Shown here one piece after another: positions 28,001-36,350 of a stretch of 64,000 bases of DNA; the stretch's first letter is position 1, and every line of letters starts with the position of its first letter. The notes beneath the pieces were generated by a model. That model was not told where the DNA came from and did no database searches. It saw only the letters and a list, made by a program, of their open reading frames with translations. The stretch comes from CAYSWV01 sp964434865 (GTDB lineage: Bacteria; Cyanobacteriota; Cyanobacteriia; Thermostichales; Thermostichaceae): assembly GCA_964434865.1 (NCBI GenBank), contig CAYSWV010000002.1, positions 1 through 64,000 on the forward strand. The letters are read 5' to 3'. The position numbers were made by a program, and so were the translations under genes.

Positions 28001-31000
28001 GGGAGTCGACAATTATCAGCTCATTCGGCCACAAGTCCAAGCCGCTCTATCGGGGCAGATGGTCACTTTTGAGCCAGAACTAACTCGACCTGATGGCAGC
28101 AAACGACACTACTTGGCCACCTATACCCCTCACTTTGCTGAAGAGGGTGAAGTCTTAGGTTTCTTTGCCTTGGTACAGGATCAGACCGAGCGGAAGCAGG
28201 CAGAGCTAGTCTTGAGAGAGCAACAGGAATTCATTCAACGGGTGGCTATCACTAGCCCCAGTTATATCTATATCTATGATGTGACTGAACAACGCAATAT
28301 CTATGCCAACCGTGACTTGCTTGATATCCTCGGTTACTCCACAGCAGAAGTTCAACAAATGGGATCCAATTTACTCCCAACTATCATTCATCCTGACGAC
28401 TTAGAGCGGATCTTTCGATATCAGACAACTATCCTGGCGGCTGCTGATGGAGAAGTAGTAGACACAGTGTATCGCACTCATCATAAAAATGGAGACTGGC
28501 GATGGCTACACGGGTTTGATACCCCCTTCAAGCGAGATGATCAGGGCAACGTTACCCAATATATTGGTGCCATTCTTGATATTACAGATCGAAAACTAGC
28601 CGAAGAGAGCCTCCTAATTGCTCAACGAGTGGCACAAGTGGGTAACTGGGAATGCAACCAAGTCAAGAAAGAAATTACCTGGTCAGCAGAAATGTTTCGC
28701 ATCTATGGCTTAGATCCTGCCCAAGGAGAGCCCACCTTTACTGAACTGGTGCAACGGGTGCAACCGGAGTACCGGGCCTATTACCAGGAGGTTGTAGATC
28801 GAGCCATCACGGAAGGGATCCCATACCACATCGATCTAGGTATTCTTCGGCCCGATGGATCGACTGGCTACGTTAATATCAGAGGAGAAGTGGAGTTCAA
28901 TACTCAAGGGCAGGTTACTCGACTCTTCGGCACTGTACTTGACATTAGTGAACGGAAAAACTTAGAACATGCTTTGCAACAGTTGAATCGCGATCTAGAG
29001 CAGCGAGTCAGCCAGCGCACCCAGGAGTTGGCTCAACAAACTCAACTGCTACAAACGATCCTCAATAGCATGGGAGATGGGGTTATTGTTGCTAACAGTC
29101 AAGGTGAAATTGTTCTCTACAATCCTGCAGCTGAGCAGAGGTCCCCAGATAGCAGTCTTCCTTCACTGACGGAGCAGCTCCCTTTATTACAGGCTGTAGG
29201 TGGCAGCTCACAGGATCGAGTTGAACTGACATTGCGTAATAGGCTTTATCCCGAGGGGATTATAGTTGAGGTGACATCACGTACCCTACGCAATGAAGCC
29301 AACGACCTTATTGGTGGACTGGTTGTTTTTCAAGATATCAGTGCTCGTAAGCAAGCAGAAGAGGCCTTAAAAGAGAGTGAACAACGGTTCCGGCGAGCAA
29401 TTGCTAATGCCCCGTTTCCCATTATGATTCATGCTGAAGGGGGTGAAGTGTTGCAAATTAATGGGACCTGGACAGAGATCACAGGCTATACCCATCAAGA
29501 TATTCCCACCATCCAAGCTTGGGCTAAGAGAGCTTATGGTCACCGAGCTGAGGATATCCTCAAGACTACCATCATCACAAAATATGACTTGAGATCTCGC
29601 TGGGAAGAGGGAGAGTTTCTTGTCAGTACTCGTGACGGCAACCAGCGAATTTGGCAGTTCAGCACGGCACCTCTAGGCCCATTGCCAGATGATCGCCAGG
29701 TGGTCATTACTATTGCCGTGGATGTGACTCAGCGTCGCCAAGCAGAAATTGCCTTGTGTGAAAGTGAAGAGCGCTACCGTAGCATCTTCGAACAAGCTGC
29801 TGTGGGTTTGGTAAACGCAACCCTTGAAGGTAAGTTGCTGAAAGCTAACCCGCGATTCTGTGAAATGCTGGGGTATTCAACTGAGGAGCTGTTAACCAAA
29901 ACCGTTTCAGAGATCACCTATCCTGACGATCGGGATCATTTTGCACCTGAGCACCAACGCCTATTTGCAGGTGAAGTTCCCTATTTCATTCAAGAGAAAC
30001 GGTATCTGTGCAAGGATGGAGGCTATTTCTGGTCGAGTACCTGTGTTTCTGTGGTTCGAGATGCCTCAGGTCAACCTAAACATGCGCTAGCCGTCATTCG
30101 GGATATTAGTGATCGAAAACAGGTAGAAGCCGAGCGAGAAAACTTACTTCTGGAATTGTCAGCCCTCAATCAAAAATTAGAGGGTGCCAATCAGCAGCTA
30201 TCAGAGTATTCCTATGCGTTGGAACAAAAAGTTGAAGCCCGCACGTCTGAACTCAAGGCAGCTCAGGAGCGGATTATTGCTCAGGAAAAACTGGCCTCCC
30301 TTGGCACACTAACCGCAGGTGTCGCCCACGAACTGCGAAACCCTCTTAACTTTGTCAAAAACTATGCTGAAGGCTCTGTTGAACTCAGTCAAGACTTATT
30401 AGAAACCCTGCAACCTTTCAACCCAATCCTAGACGCCGAAGCCCTGACAACTGTCCAGTTGCTGATTGCCGATCTACAGGAAAATGCCACTACAATCCGA
30501 CACCATAGCCAGCGAGCAACTCAGGTGATCGAGAGCATGATGCAACACACCCATACTGACTATGAACAGGCAACCCCACAGTCTACTCACTTGCATAGCT
30601 TACTGGATCAAGCGGTTAAGTTGGCCTATCACAGTAAACGAGTCCTAGAAAATGACTTTAATCTCTCGATTCGCACTGACTACACCGATGCCCTAGAGAC
30701 TATAACCGTAGTTCCCGGCAACCTCTTAAGAGCTCTGATCAACTTAATTGACAATGCCTGTGACGCCATGAGCTCTAAACACCGACAGCTTTGGAGAGAG
30801 TGTCCTCAAAAGGCAGCTGAGTATACACCTACGCTTTGGCTCTCAACTCGCATTTTGACAGCAGAGGTTGAGATTCGGATTCGAGACAATGGGTGTGGGA
30901 TTGATCCAGCTATTCAGGCTCAGATCATGGATCCCTTCTTCACCACTAAACCCCCCGGAGAAGGTACCGGACTCGGCTTATCCCTAACCCATGACATCAT

Positions 31001-31115
31001 TGTCAAGCAACATCAAGGGAGTATGAAGCTAGTGACCCAGCAGAATGACTTTACAGAGATCATTTTGACATTGCCCTGGGTGACAAACGAAACTTCAGCA
31101 ATAGCCCGACATTAG
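22080..31115 (+). CDS. Giant hybrid Ser/Thr kinase-AAA-GAF-PAS-histidine kinase
   Basis: A 3011-residue signalling protein of the cyanobacterial HstK type. Domain order: protein-kinase-like domain (about 35-310), AAA/STAND-type ATPase with Walker A GASGVGKT (about 358-365) and Walker B VIFLDDLQWAD, a long helical region (about 600-1340), GAF (about 1360-1530), nine PAS domains with PAC ends (about 1540-2680), a coiled coil and a histidine kinase with His2750 in GVAHELRNP and an ATPase ending DNGCGID and GTGLGL. In the Ser/Thr kinase domain the catalytic motif HKD/HRD reads HKN (Asn158), although VVIKAL and DFG are kept. The kinase half may therefore be inactive or scaffold-like. The likely partners are the REC genes on either side. 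No membrane span is visible, so it is cytosolic. Confidence 0.93.
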   Translation: MAGSSIPQLQLPEVSHLIKRLFNKDESMNVAVSLQGYQTLDLLYSSSRTLVYRAIRERDHHPVVIKALCHPWPSLHDLLRFRNHYVITCNLVHPTLLRPLTLERYGRGYALVMPDTGSIACLKYWQPSSRTLARFLTLAIQLAESLHFLGQQHIIHKNIKPSNILIQPQSGQVQLIDFGFASVLPQDQQQLTSPQTLEGTLAYLSPEQTGRMNRGIDYRTDFYSLGVTLFELLTGTLPFSTQDPMELVHCHLARPIHFPSHHQTLVIPTLLQAIIAKLMAKNAEERYQSALGLKHDLEQCLHQLDTTGHISSFRLGTKDQSTRFNIPEKLYGREEAVQTLLTAFDRVMAGHCELVLVAGASGVGKTAVINEVHKPITQQRGYFIQGKFDPFNYTCPFSAFIQAFRSLMRQLLSESEQGLAGWKAKLLAAVGNNGQIMIDVMPELEYIIGPQPPVTELSGTALQNRFNVLFGQLLHMFATKDHPLVIFLDDLQWADTSSLDLLKRLMDTSAAACLLVIGAYRDHEVGTTHPLALILTDLKQQGISFKTLTLHPLSERAINRLVADTLRCPLEIAKPLSQLIYQKTQGNPFFTTQFLRRLHEDGWITFEARGGHWQCDLTQVRQLALTDDVVAFMVERLGKLPMSTQEVLKLAACMGHQFDLKLLARVRKTRAATVASDLWPALQEGFVIPTCEMYKFFQGGEDPQHFDENVTVSYQFLHDQVQQAAYALIPSDRKSIVHYQIGQLLLQQTPVEAREDHIFELVTQLNYGTDLIENLTERDNLAQLNLMACHKARQVTAYQVGRDYARAGLSLLGQQAWQRQYDMTLTFHELIAELASLCGDFEGMDQSIEIVVAHTRTLLDQVNVYRIKIRTQVSQHEFTAAITTALHLLRSLGANLPEVPTPTDVQQAVADIDQLIQERAIEDLIEIPAIINPAIVAMVQIANDIIPASHIAGYSLLCSLLTCLSVRLSITYGNIPASAYGYVTYGVLICSYGALVCDLRRDLSAGVKFGQLALQVASQPEAKAIKPEVYNAVGTFITHRNAHLKEGLQLLQAGYAAALEVGNLEFAGYNAHSYGSNALWSGQTLASLEPEIQAYYDQCLQLNQLAAANWCRLHWQVTQLLMDTSGSFNASSRYILQASEFLPQLVAAQDSTGLCHFYLYNLTLSYLFGDIESARYYATEVRRYLLAAAGLIIEPVVYFYDSLSALSTLVPGSVETPEIFQQVEQNQHQLKQVWAAYAPMNHQHKVDLVEAERCRVLGKNLEAIELYDQAISGAKANRYQQEEALANELAARFYLNWGRDQVARIYLIDAYYGYVHWGANAKVKQLEVCYPHLLESVIKSHDQTTLSQSTSATSINAKWVDVGAIIKATQAISQEVNLDSLVRVLIQITLEQTGAQKVVLLFPGVDYWQIEAIGCKEPQSLDVTLESPVNTDYDIPQTVINTVARTRDCLTLDHPVRQPQWATDPYLATHHPQSICCIPILSRNQLTGILYLENNLTSQAFSPDHLEVLKHLCAQVAISLDNARLYQALEDRVQQRTVALQESEASYRLLSEISPVGIYRHNVQGHCIYANSKLLELTGLSITEMMGSGWTRIVHPKDRTFALANWQTFVEQSHQGAGSDYRDEIRLIRPDGSLVWICLQAVPQRSVDGELTGYVGTVVDITESKQTQAALAESEITLRSVLENAPSIIVQVDRQGYIQFINRVAPGFTFEEVVGSHFNAFVAPECQAMQSEAIEHVFKTGQSTTIETVSLGANRSVAHYEVRIAPLWGNEQVESAILIATDITERKHIELSLQDSEARFRAFFEQAAVGIAQASLTGQFTNVNHRLCEILGYGQSELLGKTFEEITHPEDRVSTHDSVQQLLAGDITAYSLEKRYLCRDQQVRWVHVTVSVVREESGSPQYFIGVVEDIHVRKQAETALQDSEAQTRLIIDSVPALVAYIDTQQRYRFCNQYHAQWVNQVESMIKGKPIQEVMGVDNYQLIRPQVQAALSGQMVTFEPELTRPDGSKRHYLATYTPHFAEEGEVLGFFALVQDQTERKQAELVLREQQEFIQRVAITSPSYIYIYDVTEQRNIYANRDLLDILGYSTAEVQQMGSNLLPTIIHPDDLERIFRYQTTILAAADGEVVDTVYRTHHKNGDWRWLHGFDTPFKRDDQGNVTQYIGAILDITDRKLAEESLLIAQRVAQVGNWECNQVKKEITWSAEMFRIYGLDPAQGEPTFTELVQRVQPEYRAYYQEVVDRAITEGIPYHIDLGILRPDGSTGYVNIRGEVEFNTQGQVTRLFGTVLDISERKNLEHALQQLNRDLEQRVSQRTQELAQQTQLLQTILNSMGDGVIVANSQGEIVLYNPAAEQRSPDSSLPSLTEQLPLLQAVGGSSQDRVELTLRNRLYPEGIIVEVTSRTLRNEANDLIGGLVVFQDISARKQAEEALKESEQRFRRAIANAPFPIMIHAEGGEVLQINGTWTEITGYTHQDIPTIQAWAKRAYGHRAEDILKTTIITKYDLRSRWEEGEFLVSTRDGNQRIWQFSTAPLGPLPDDRQVVITIAVDVTQRRQAEIALCESEERYRSIFEQAAVGLVNATLEGKLLKANPRFCEMLGYSTEELLTKTVSEITYPDDRDHFAPEHQRLFAGEVPYFIQEKRYLCKDGGYFWSSTCVSVVRDASGQPKHALAVIRDISDRKQVEAERENLLLELSALNQKLEGANQQLSEYSYALEQKVEARTSELKAAQERIIAQEKLASLGTLTAGVAHELRNPLNFVKNYAEGSVELSQDLLETLQPFNPILDAEALTTVQLLIADLQENATTIRHHSQRATQVIESMMQHTHTDYEQATPQSTHLHSLLDQAVKLAYHSKRVLENDFNLSIRTDYTDALETITVVPGNLLRALINLIDNACDAMSSKHRQLWRECPQKAAEYTPTLWLSTRILTAEVEIRIRDNGCGIDPAIQAQIMDPFFTTKPPGEGTGLGLSLTHDIIVKQHQGSMKLVTQQNDFTEIILTLPWVTNETSAIARH

Positions 31116-31257
31116 TTTTGAATTACATACCTATATATCTAGATGTATCATTGAGTATAGATTGATTTCGATATATAGTAAGCAGAGCTGTCTATGATGA
31201 TCAAGCTGCTATAGCAACTACATCAGACCGTTGGTACCCAATTAGTGAATCCCTTCT

Positions 31258-33010
31258 ATGGAAGTAATGCAGGATAATCCGAAGCGAATACTGGTTGTTG
31301 ATGATGAGGTGGAAATACAGCGCCTTCTGCACCAGCGATTTAGAAAAAAAATTCGGGGTGGCGATCTAAGATTTGAGTTTGTCAGAAATGGGGTAGAAGC
31401 CCTGCAAATTCTTAAACAAGATAGCAACAATAGCATCACTATGGTCTTAACAGATATCCGCATGCCAGAGATGGATGGTTTGACGCTGCTAGCCCGCTGA
31501 GTTTGAATATCCGTTAAAAGCTGTAGTGGTGTCTGCCTACGGTGACATGAAAAATATTCGTACAGCCATGAATCGTGGGGCCTTTGACTTTCTAACTAAA
31601 CCCATTGATTTTGAAGATCTTGAAATCACGATAGACAAGACGTTAGCTTTTGTCTCACACTTACGCGAACAGCAACGGCAACTCCAAGAGGCTCTGGATA
31701 GACTCCATAGCTTAGTGTTTTACGATCAACTAACGGGACTACCGAATTTAAATGGCTTACTTCAACAAGTGACTCATAGTATTGCAGCACAGTAAGCCCA
31801 GGGAACTGAATTTGCCTTACTGATGTTGGATATTGAAAGATACTCAACGATCAAATCTGGTTTTGGTCATGGGGTGAGTGATCATCTGATTATCGAAGTG
31901 GCTGATCGATTGAAACAGGCAGCAACCGTATCTACGATTTCAGCCCGCATTGGGGACAATATTTTTGCTATCTTGTGGCCCTCTCTTGATGACTTAGACA
32001 ACATCTGCACTAATGTAAAAGACATTCTACAGGCTCTTGAACCTCCTTTTCAGCTAGATGAGATTATAGTATCGTCCAGGACTTACACTGGTATTGCACT
32101 CAGTAACCTTCACTACTCCCAACCGAAAGCTGTCTTTCAGGCTGCTGACACGGCTCTACAAATTGCTAAACAGCGCAAGAGTAAAGATCTAGTTATATTT
32201 GATAGTCACATGCAGGAGTCCGTTGTTCAGCATCTTAACCTTGAAGTAGAACTGCAGAAAACGATTAAAGCCAAGCAGCTTTCACTACACTACCAACCCA
32301 TTTTTCAGCTGGACACCTATAAGATCGTCAGCTTTGAAGCTTTGGCTAGGTGGCAGCATCCCACCTACGGCCAGGTCTCACCAGCCAGATTTATTCCTCT
32401 CGCAGAAGAGACTGGACTGATCATTCCCTTGGGTGAGTGGGTATTGTCAGAAGCCTGTCGTCAACTCAGTCGTTGGCAAACTCAGTATGGTGCTGCCAGT
32501 CCTACCAGCATCAGTATCAACTTGTCCAGTATTCAGCTGCAGAGCCCAACGTTATTGCAATGTATTGACTCCAGCCTCAGAGATACCGGGTTAGCAGGAT
32601 CAGCCCTCAAGTTAGAAATTACTGAAAGTACTCTGATGGAAAATATCAATGAGGCGATGGATCTACTCACTCAACTGAGAGCGCGCGGTATTCGATTATC
32701 CATTGATGATTTCGGTACAGGCTACTCCTCTTTATCTTACTTACGGCTTCTACCTATCGATGCACTGAAAATTGACCGAACATTTATTAAAGATATTGAA
32801 ATGAATCCAACTAACTTTGATATCACCTCAACCATCATCAATTTGGCTACTCACCTAGGGTTGGAAGTTGTTGCCGAAGGCTTAGAAAAACAAGAGCATC
32901 TCGCTATTTTAAGATCCTTATCCTGCAAGTATGGACAAGGCTATGTTTTTTCTCCACCCTTAGGTGTCACAGCTGCCACGGAGCTGATTGAAACTAAACT
33001 TGATAGTTGA
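31258..33010 (+). pseudogene. REC-GGDEF-EAL protein, broken by a frameshift and a stop
   Basis: Three open segments are parts of one gene: REC N-terminus (31258-31500), REC C-terminus plus start of GGDEF (31526-31795) and GGDEF remainder plus EAL (31823-33010). The first break is a one-base frameshift within about 31490-31500, after LTLLA. The second is an in-frame TAA at 31793-31795 (reading IAAQ-stop-AQGTEF). The GGDEF loop is IGDN rather than GGDEF, so it cannot be a cyclase. The EAL domain keeps FEALARW, SINLSS, EITES, DDFGTGYSSL, LKID and VAEGLE, so it could still hydrolyse c-di-GMP if made from an internal start such as 31823. Its REC domain is a paralogue of the one at 20736. Either a real pseudogene or assembly errors would explain it. 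Confidence 0.8.
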
Positions 33011-33039
33011 CAACTATTGACATTGACATAAGGGTGCCG

Positions 33040-34044
33040 TTATCTAACACTAGCTTTTAAAGGATCTTGACGGCCAATAACGGTCCTAACCCGATAGATC
33101 GGGCGATTTTGAGATTCATGGTAAGTACGCATCATCAATTCAGCTAGCAAACCAATTGAAAATAGTTGAATACCAGCCAAAACCAATAGAGCAGATAGAA
33201 TCAGAAGGGGTCTATCACCAATATCTTGTCCCAAAGCTAGCTTGACATAAACCAGATACAAGCCTGAGACAATGCCTAACGTCATGGCGATCAGGCCCCC
33301 TAAGCCAAATACATGCATGGGCCGAGTTAAAAAGGTTTTAATGAAATAGATATTTAATAAATCCAGAGACACTCGTAAGGTGCGGCCTAGGCCATACTTG
33401 CTACGACCAAACCGCCGGGCATGATGTTTAACCGGAATCTCAGCAATACGGGCTCCTTCAATGTAAGCTAGGGCTGGGATAAATCGATGGAGTTCACCAT
33501 ATAAATTTAAGTCAGCAATCAGCTCTGAGCGATACGCCTTTAACGAGCACCCATAGTCATGGATCCGAACTCCGGTAATACGGCCAATTAGCCAATTGGC
33601 TACCCTAGAAGGCAGAAGCCTGGTTAAGGCGGCATCTTGTCGGTGTTGGCGCCACCCACTTACTAAATCATAGCCTTCTGATAGCTTTTGCAAAAGCTGG
33701 GGGATATCAGAGGGATCATTTTGTAAATCCCCATCAAGAGTCACAATCACTTCACCTAAGGCATAATTGAAACCAGCGGCCATGGCTGCCGTTTGGCCAT
33801 AATTTCGCCGTAAAATCACCGCTCGTAAATCATGGCGACTATGTGCCAAATGTTTAAGCAATTCGGTTGAACCATCTTTAGATCCATCATCAACACATAT
33901 GATTTCATAGTTTAAGTGATGCTGATGTAGCGTCCGAGAGATCATATCAATAAGAGGCTGGATGCTATCCACTTCGTTATAAATTGGAATCACAACAGAT
34001 AGATCAAGAGGAATCAGCGGAGTTAAGGACTGTGAAAACGTCAT
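33040..34044 (-). CDS. GT2 family glycosyltransferase, DPM1/GtrB-like
   Basis: A family 2 glycosyltransferase starting at the ATG at 34044; the longer frame to 34065 would need a TTG start. The GT-A core shows SVVIPIYNEVDSI, the DDGSKDGS motif and VTLDGDLQNDP with the metal-binding DxD-like aspartates. Two C-terminal membrane segments (about 225-300) follow. This plan fits polyprenyl-phosphate sugar transferases such as GtrB, ArnC or dolichol-phosphate mannose synthase-like enzymes, which load a sugar on undecaprenyl phosphate. It is followed on the same strand by the AglD-like membrane protein, a common pairing in glycolipid or cell-surface glycan synthesis. The sugar is unknown. Confidence 0.88.
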   Translation of the reverse strand: MTFSQSLTPLIPLDLSVVIPIYNEVDSIQPLIDMISRTLHQHHLNYEIICVDDGSKDGSTELLKHLAHSRHDLRAVILRRNYGQTAAMAAGFNYALGEVIVTLDGDLQNDPSDIPQLLQKLSEGYDLVSGWRQHRQDAALTRLLPSRVANWLIGRITGVRIHDYGCSLKAYRSELIADLNLYGELHRFIPALAYIEGARIAEIPVKHHARRFGRSKYGLGRTLRVSLDLLNIYFIKTFLTRPMHVFGLGGLIAMTLGIVSGLYLVYVKLALGQDIGDRPLLILSALLVLAGIQLFSIGLLAELMMRTYHESQNRPIYRVRTVIGRQDPLKASVR

Positions 34045-34101
34045 TTGATCAACCAAGGGAAGCAAAGGTGAAGTTTAGCGGGCTTTGGCAATGCTGGCAA
34101 C

Positions 34102-35216
34102 TTAATGACGCTTAACTGTATCCACCGAGGGGAGACAAGCTCCAAGGGCAGCCATGATCTCAGCAGCAAGACTAACAAGCCGGTAAAGGGCGATCCCTTT
34201 TAAAATGACAGCTGGGGAATACTGGGGTTCAAGCAGCACCAGAATGGCAGACTCAAACACGCCTAGACCTCCAGGGGCTCCAGGTATAACCACACCCGAT
34301 ACCCAAGCAAAGGCAAAAGCGCCCACAAGTCCAGGGATCTGGAACCATGGCACCCTTGGATCAACAATAATAATGAACCCTACACTGCGAACTAACACAA
34401 AGCCCAAAGCACCTAAAAGTGACAACCAAGGATAATCTATCACCTTTGAACCAGAAGGCACCTTTGAACCAGAAGGCACCTTTGAACNNNNNNNNNNNNN
34501 NNNNNNNNNNNNNNNNNNNNNNNNNNNNNNNNNNNNNNNNNNNNNNNNNNNNNNNNNNNNNNNNNNNNNNNNNNNNNNNNNNNNNNNTAATCTATCACCT
34601 TTGAACCAGAAGGCACCTTTGAACCAGAAGGCACCTTTGAACTTGAGGGCACCTTTGAAACAGGTTTTAGGGCCGCCACTTTCAAGATCAAGGCTGACTT
34701 CAACATCTTTAAAACCCAATTAATGCAAGTAGGGTGCATCATGACCAAAAGGCCTACCAATCCCATACCTTGTAGCCACCCCCAGTCCCAACTCCAAGGC
34801 AGGGTTGTGAGTGTAATTAATAAGGCTGCTGCTAAGGTTACAAGCAACTCTAACGCCACACTCAAAATAGCGACTTCAAAGGCAATGCCTTGTTGAGTGG
34901 CTCGACGAACACGTCCATACAAATGCCAAATGTTGCCTGGCAGATACTTCGCAATATTGGTGATCAGGTAAAGCCGCACACACCATCCCCACGCCACAAA
35001 CCCTTGAAGTTGTTGCAGCACTAAGCCCCAAACGACGCCAGACCAGACAAAGCCTACGAGGGTAAAGCCCAACCCTAGAGCCAGTGCGATCCCATCTTGC
35101 GGCTGTAACGTTAATGCCACGACTTCAGATCCATGCCGCCACAGAGCTTGGGCCAGAAATAGGAGTGTACTAACAATCACGAGCCCTTTCAGGACGGGTT
35201 TCCAAACTTGCTTCAT
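34102..35216 (-). CDS. AglD/LPG-synthase-like membrane protein split by a gap
   Basis: Two minus-strand fragments in different frames flank the 100-N block. The 55 bases to the left of the block (34433-34487) and to its right (34588-34642) are identical, so the contigs overlap and the gap is spurious. Removing 155 bases restores one frame of 960 bases, or 319 residues: MKQVWKP... to ...TVKRH. The protein belongs to the lysylphosphatidylglycerol synthase transmembrane/UPF0104 (AglD-like) family, with about eight spans and the C-terminal signature GAPGGLGVFE. Its middle carries a tandem SKVPSG repeat encoded by 18-base units, whose true copy number is uncertain. Such proteins often accompany GT2 enzymes, as here. 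Confidence 0.8.
34433..34642. repeat. 18-bp coding tandem repeats and duplicated contig ends
   Basis: CACCTTTGAACCAGAAGG repeats in 18-base units on both sides of the N block, and the outer 55 bases on each side are identical. The repeats encode SKVPSG units in the AglD-like protein. This is the reason the assembly broke here. Confidence 0.85.
34488..34587. other. Assembly gap, 100 N
   Basis: Exactly 100 N characters, a placeholder length. The flanks overlap by 55 identical bases, so the real distance is probably negative rather than 100. Confidence 0.99.
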
Positions 35217-35351
35217 GATCTGTAACTTGATAGATCAACAGTCTGTTTTGAGCCTAAACAGGCGAGCCTTATCCTTAATCAGCTATAGTAAGCAATCAGG
35301 ACAACACTGAGTTACCGTTGTCTACTGACTGTTATCCATAAGGATCATGCC

Positions 35352-35891
35352 ATGCTGGTTTCTTTTCTTGATCATCTTTACGGAGTTTGGTTTACGCCGC
35401 AGCAAACCTTCAAATCTTTAAAAGCTGAACCAGCCCTGGCTCAAGCGATTGTAGTGGTGATAGCGCTAAATCTGATTGATATCGGTCGCCGCTCAGGCTT
35501 AACTCCCACCTCAGCTTGGGCTGTACTAGGTATTCTTTGGGGACTCATAACAGGGGTAATCGGTTGGCTGTTGATAGCTGGCTTGCTCCGATGGTTAGCG
35601 TTTTGTTTTAATCGGCAAACTCATTTGGTGGAAATCCTTAGCTTAACGGGTTTTGCCAGCATTCCCTGGATCTTTTTAGCCCCTGCTCAGGCCATTGGAG
35701 GGGCAGTAGGTGTTCTTCTGGGCCTCGCCGCTATCGTCTGGTTCTGGGCATCAGAACTGTATGCTATTGCAGTAGCTCTTGATCAGCCCTGGAATCGAGT
35801 GGTGGGTTTAGTACCGCTTACTTTTCTGGCTGGCTTCTTGGCGCTAAATTGGGCCTTTAGTGGCATTGGAGCCTTACTCTCACTAACTTGA
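35352..35891 (+). CDS. YIP1-like membrane protein
   Basis: A 179-residue protein with about five membrane segments from residue 30 onward and the opening FLDHLYGVWFTPQQTFKSL, which matches Yip1-domain proteins of bacteria. These are small integral membrane proteins of unknown function. It is divergent from the AglD-like gene (135 bases between starts), so the two could share a promoter region. No catalytic motif is visible. The name is based on the overall pattern and is moderately certain. Confidence 0.6.
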   Translation: MLVSFLDHLYGVWFTPQQTFKSLKAEPALAQAIVVVIALNLIDIGRRSGLTPTSAWAVLGILWGLITGVIGWLLIAGLLRWLAFCFNRQTHLVEILSLTGFASIPWIFLAPAQAIGGAVGVLLGLAAIVWFWASELYAIAVALDQPWNRVVGLVPLTFLAGFLALNWAFSGIGALLSLT

Positions 35892-36012
35892 CTCATTAGC
35901 CTGACCCAGTTAGAGTTGAACTGTCATCTGGCTGAAGGACTAGGCTGTACTATTCACAACTTTCCCAGCACATTAGCCCCAACTTGTTGAAGTCTAATTT
36001 CAGTGCAGCCGC

Positions 36013-36240
36013 CTACTGAGGAACTCGTTGTAACTCAGCTCGCTCTTCAGCCAAGATCGCACCTTCAACCGGACATACCTGCAAACAGATACCACAATCG
36101 ATACAGGTTTGAAAATCAATCCAATAGTAGTCAGTGCCTTTGATGTTTTTAGTATCTCCAGGGTGAATGCAGGCTACCGGACAAGCTTCCACACAGTCAG
36201 CCACACCTTCACAAACATCTGTCACAATTGTATGAGCCAT
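36013..36240 (-). CDS. Bacterial-type 2[4Fe-4S] or 7Fe ferredoxin
   Basis: A 75-residue ferredoxin with two cysteine clusters. The first is VCEGVADCVEACPVAC, spaced unlike a plain CxxCxxCxxxC site and resembling the 7Fe/8Fe ferredoxins of the Azotobacter FdI type. The second is a regular CIDCGICLQVCPVEG. It is a soluble electron carrier. It stands alone, between the YIP1-like gene and the REC-kinase, without a dedicated partner. Which reductase or enzyme it serves cannot be judged from the window. Confidence 0.9.
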   Translation of the reverse strand: MAHTIVTDVCEGVADCVEACPVACIHPGDTKNIKGTDYYWIDFQTCIDCGICLQVCPVEGAILAEERAELQRVPQ

Positions 36241-36350
36241 CCTACTTAACCTTGCTGATCTAGTTGGTTCTGCATCTACTCTTTAGTTTACACGATTTTA
36301 CAGGCTCTGTTTCAGATTGATCACAACAAGCTGGAGCGATACCTCAAGGC

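Noticed and set aside
31480..31530. Programmed frameshift in the REC gene
   Set aside because: No slippery heptamer is visible at the break and a second, independent nonsense codon follows, so decay or sequence error is more likely.
34102..34719. A protein with FKGAFWFKGAF repeats
   Set aside because: This reading runs across the N block in the wrong frame. Overlap of contig ends restores the AglD-like frame.
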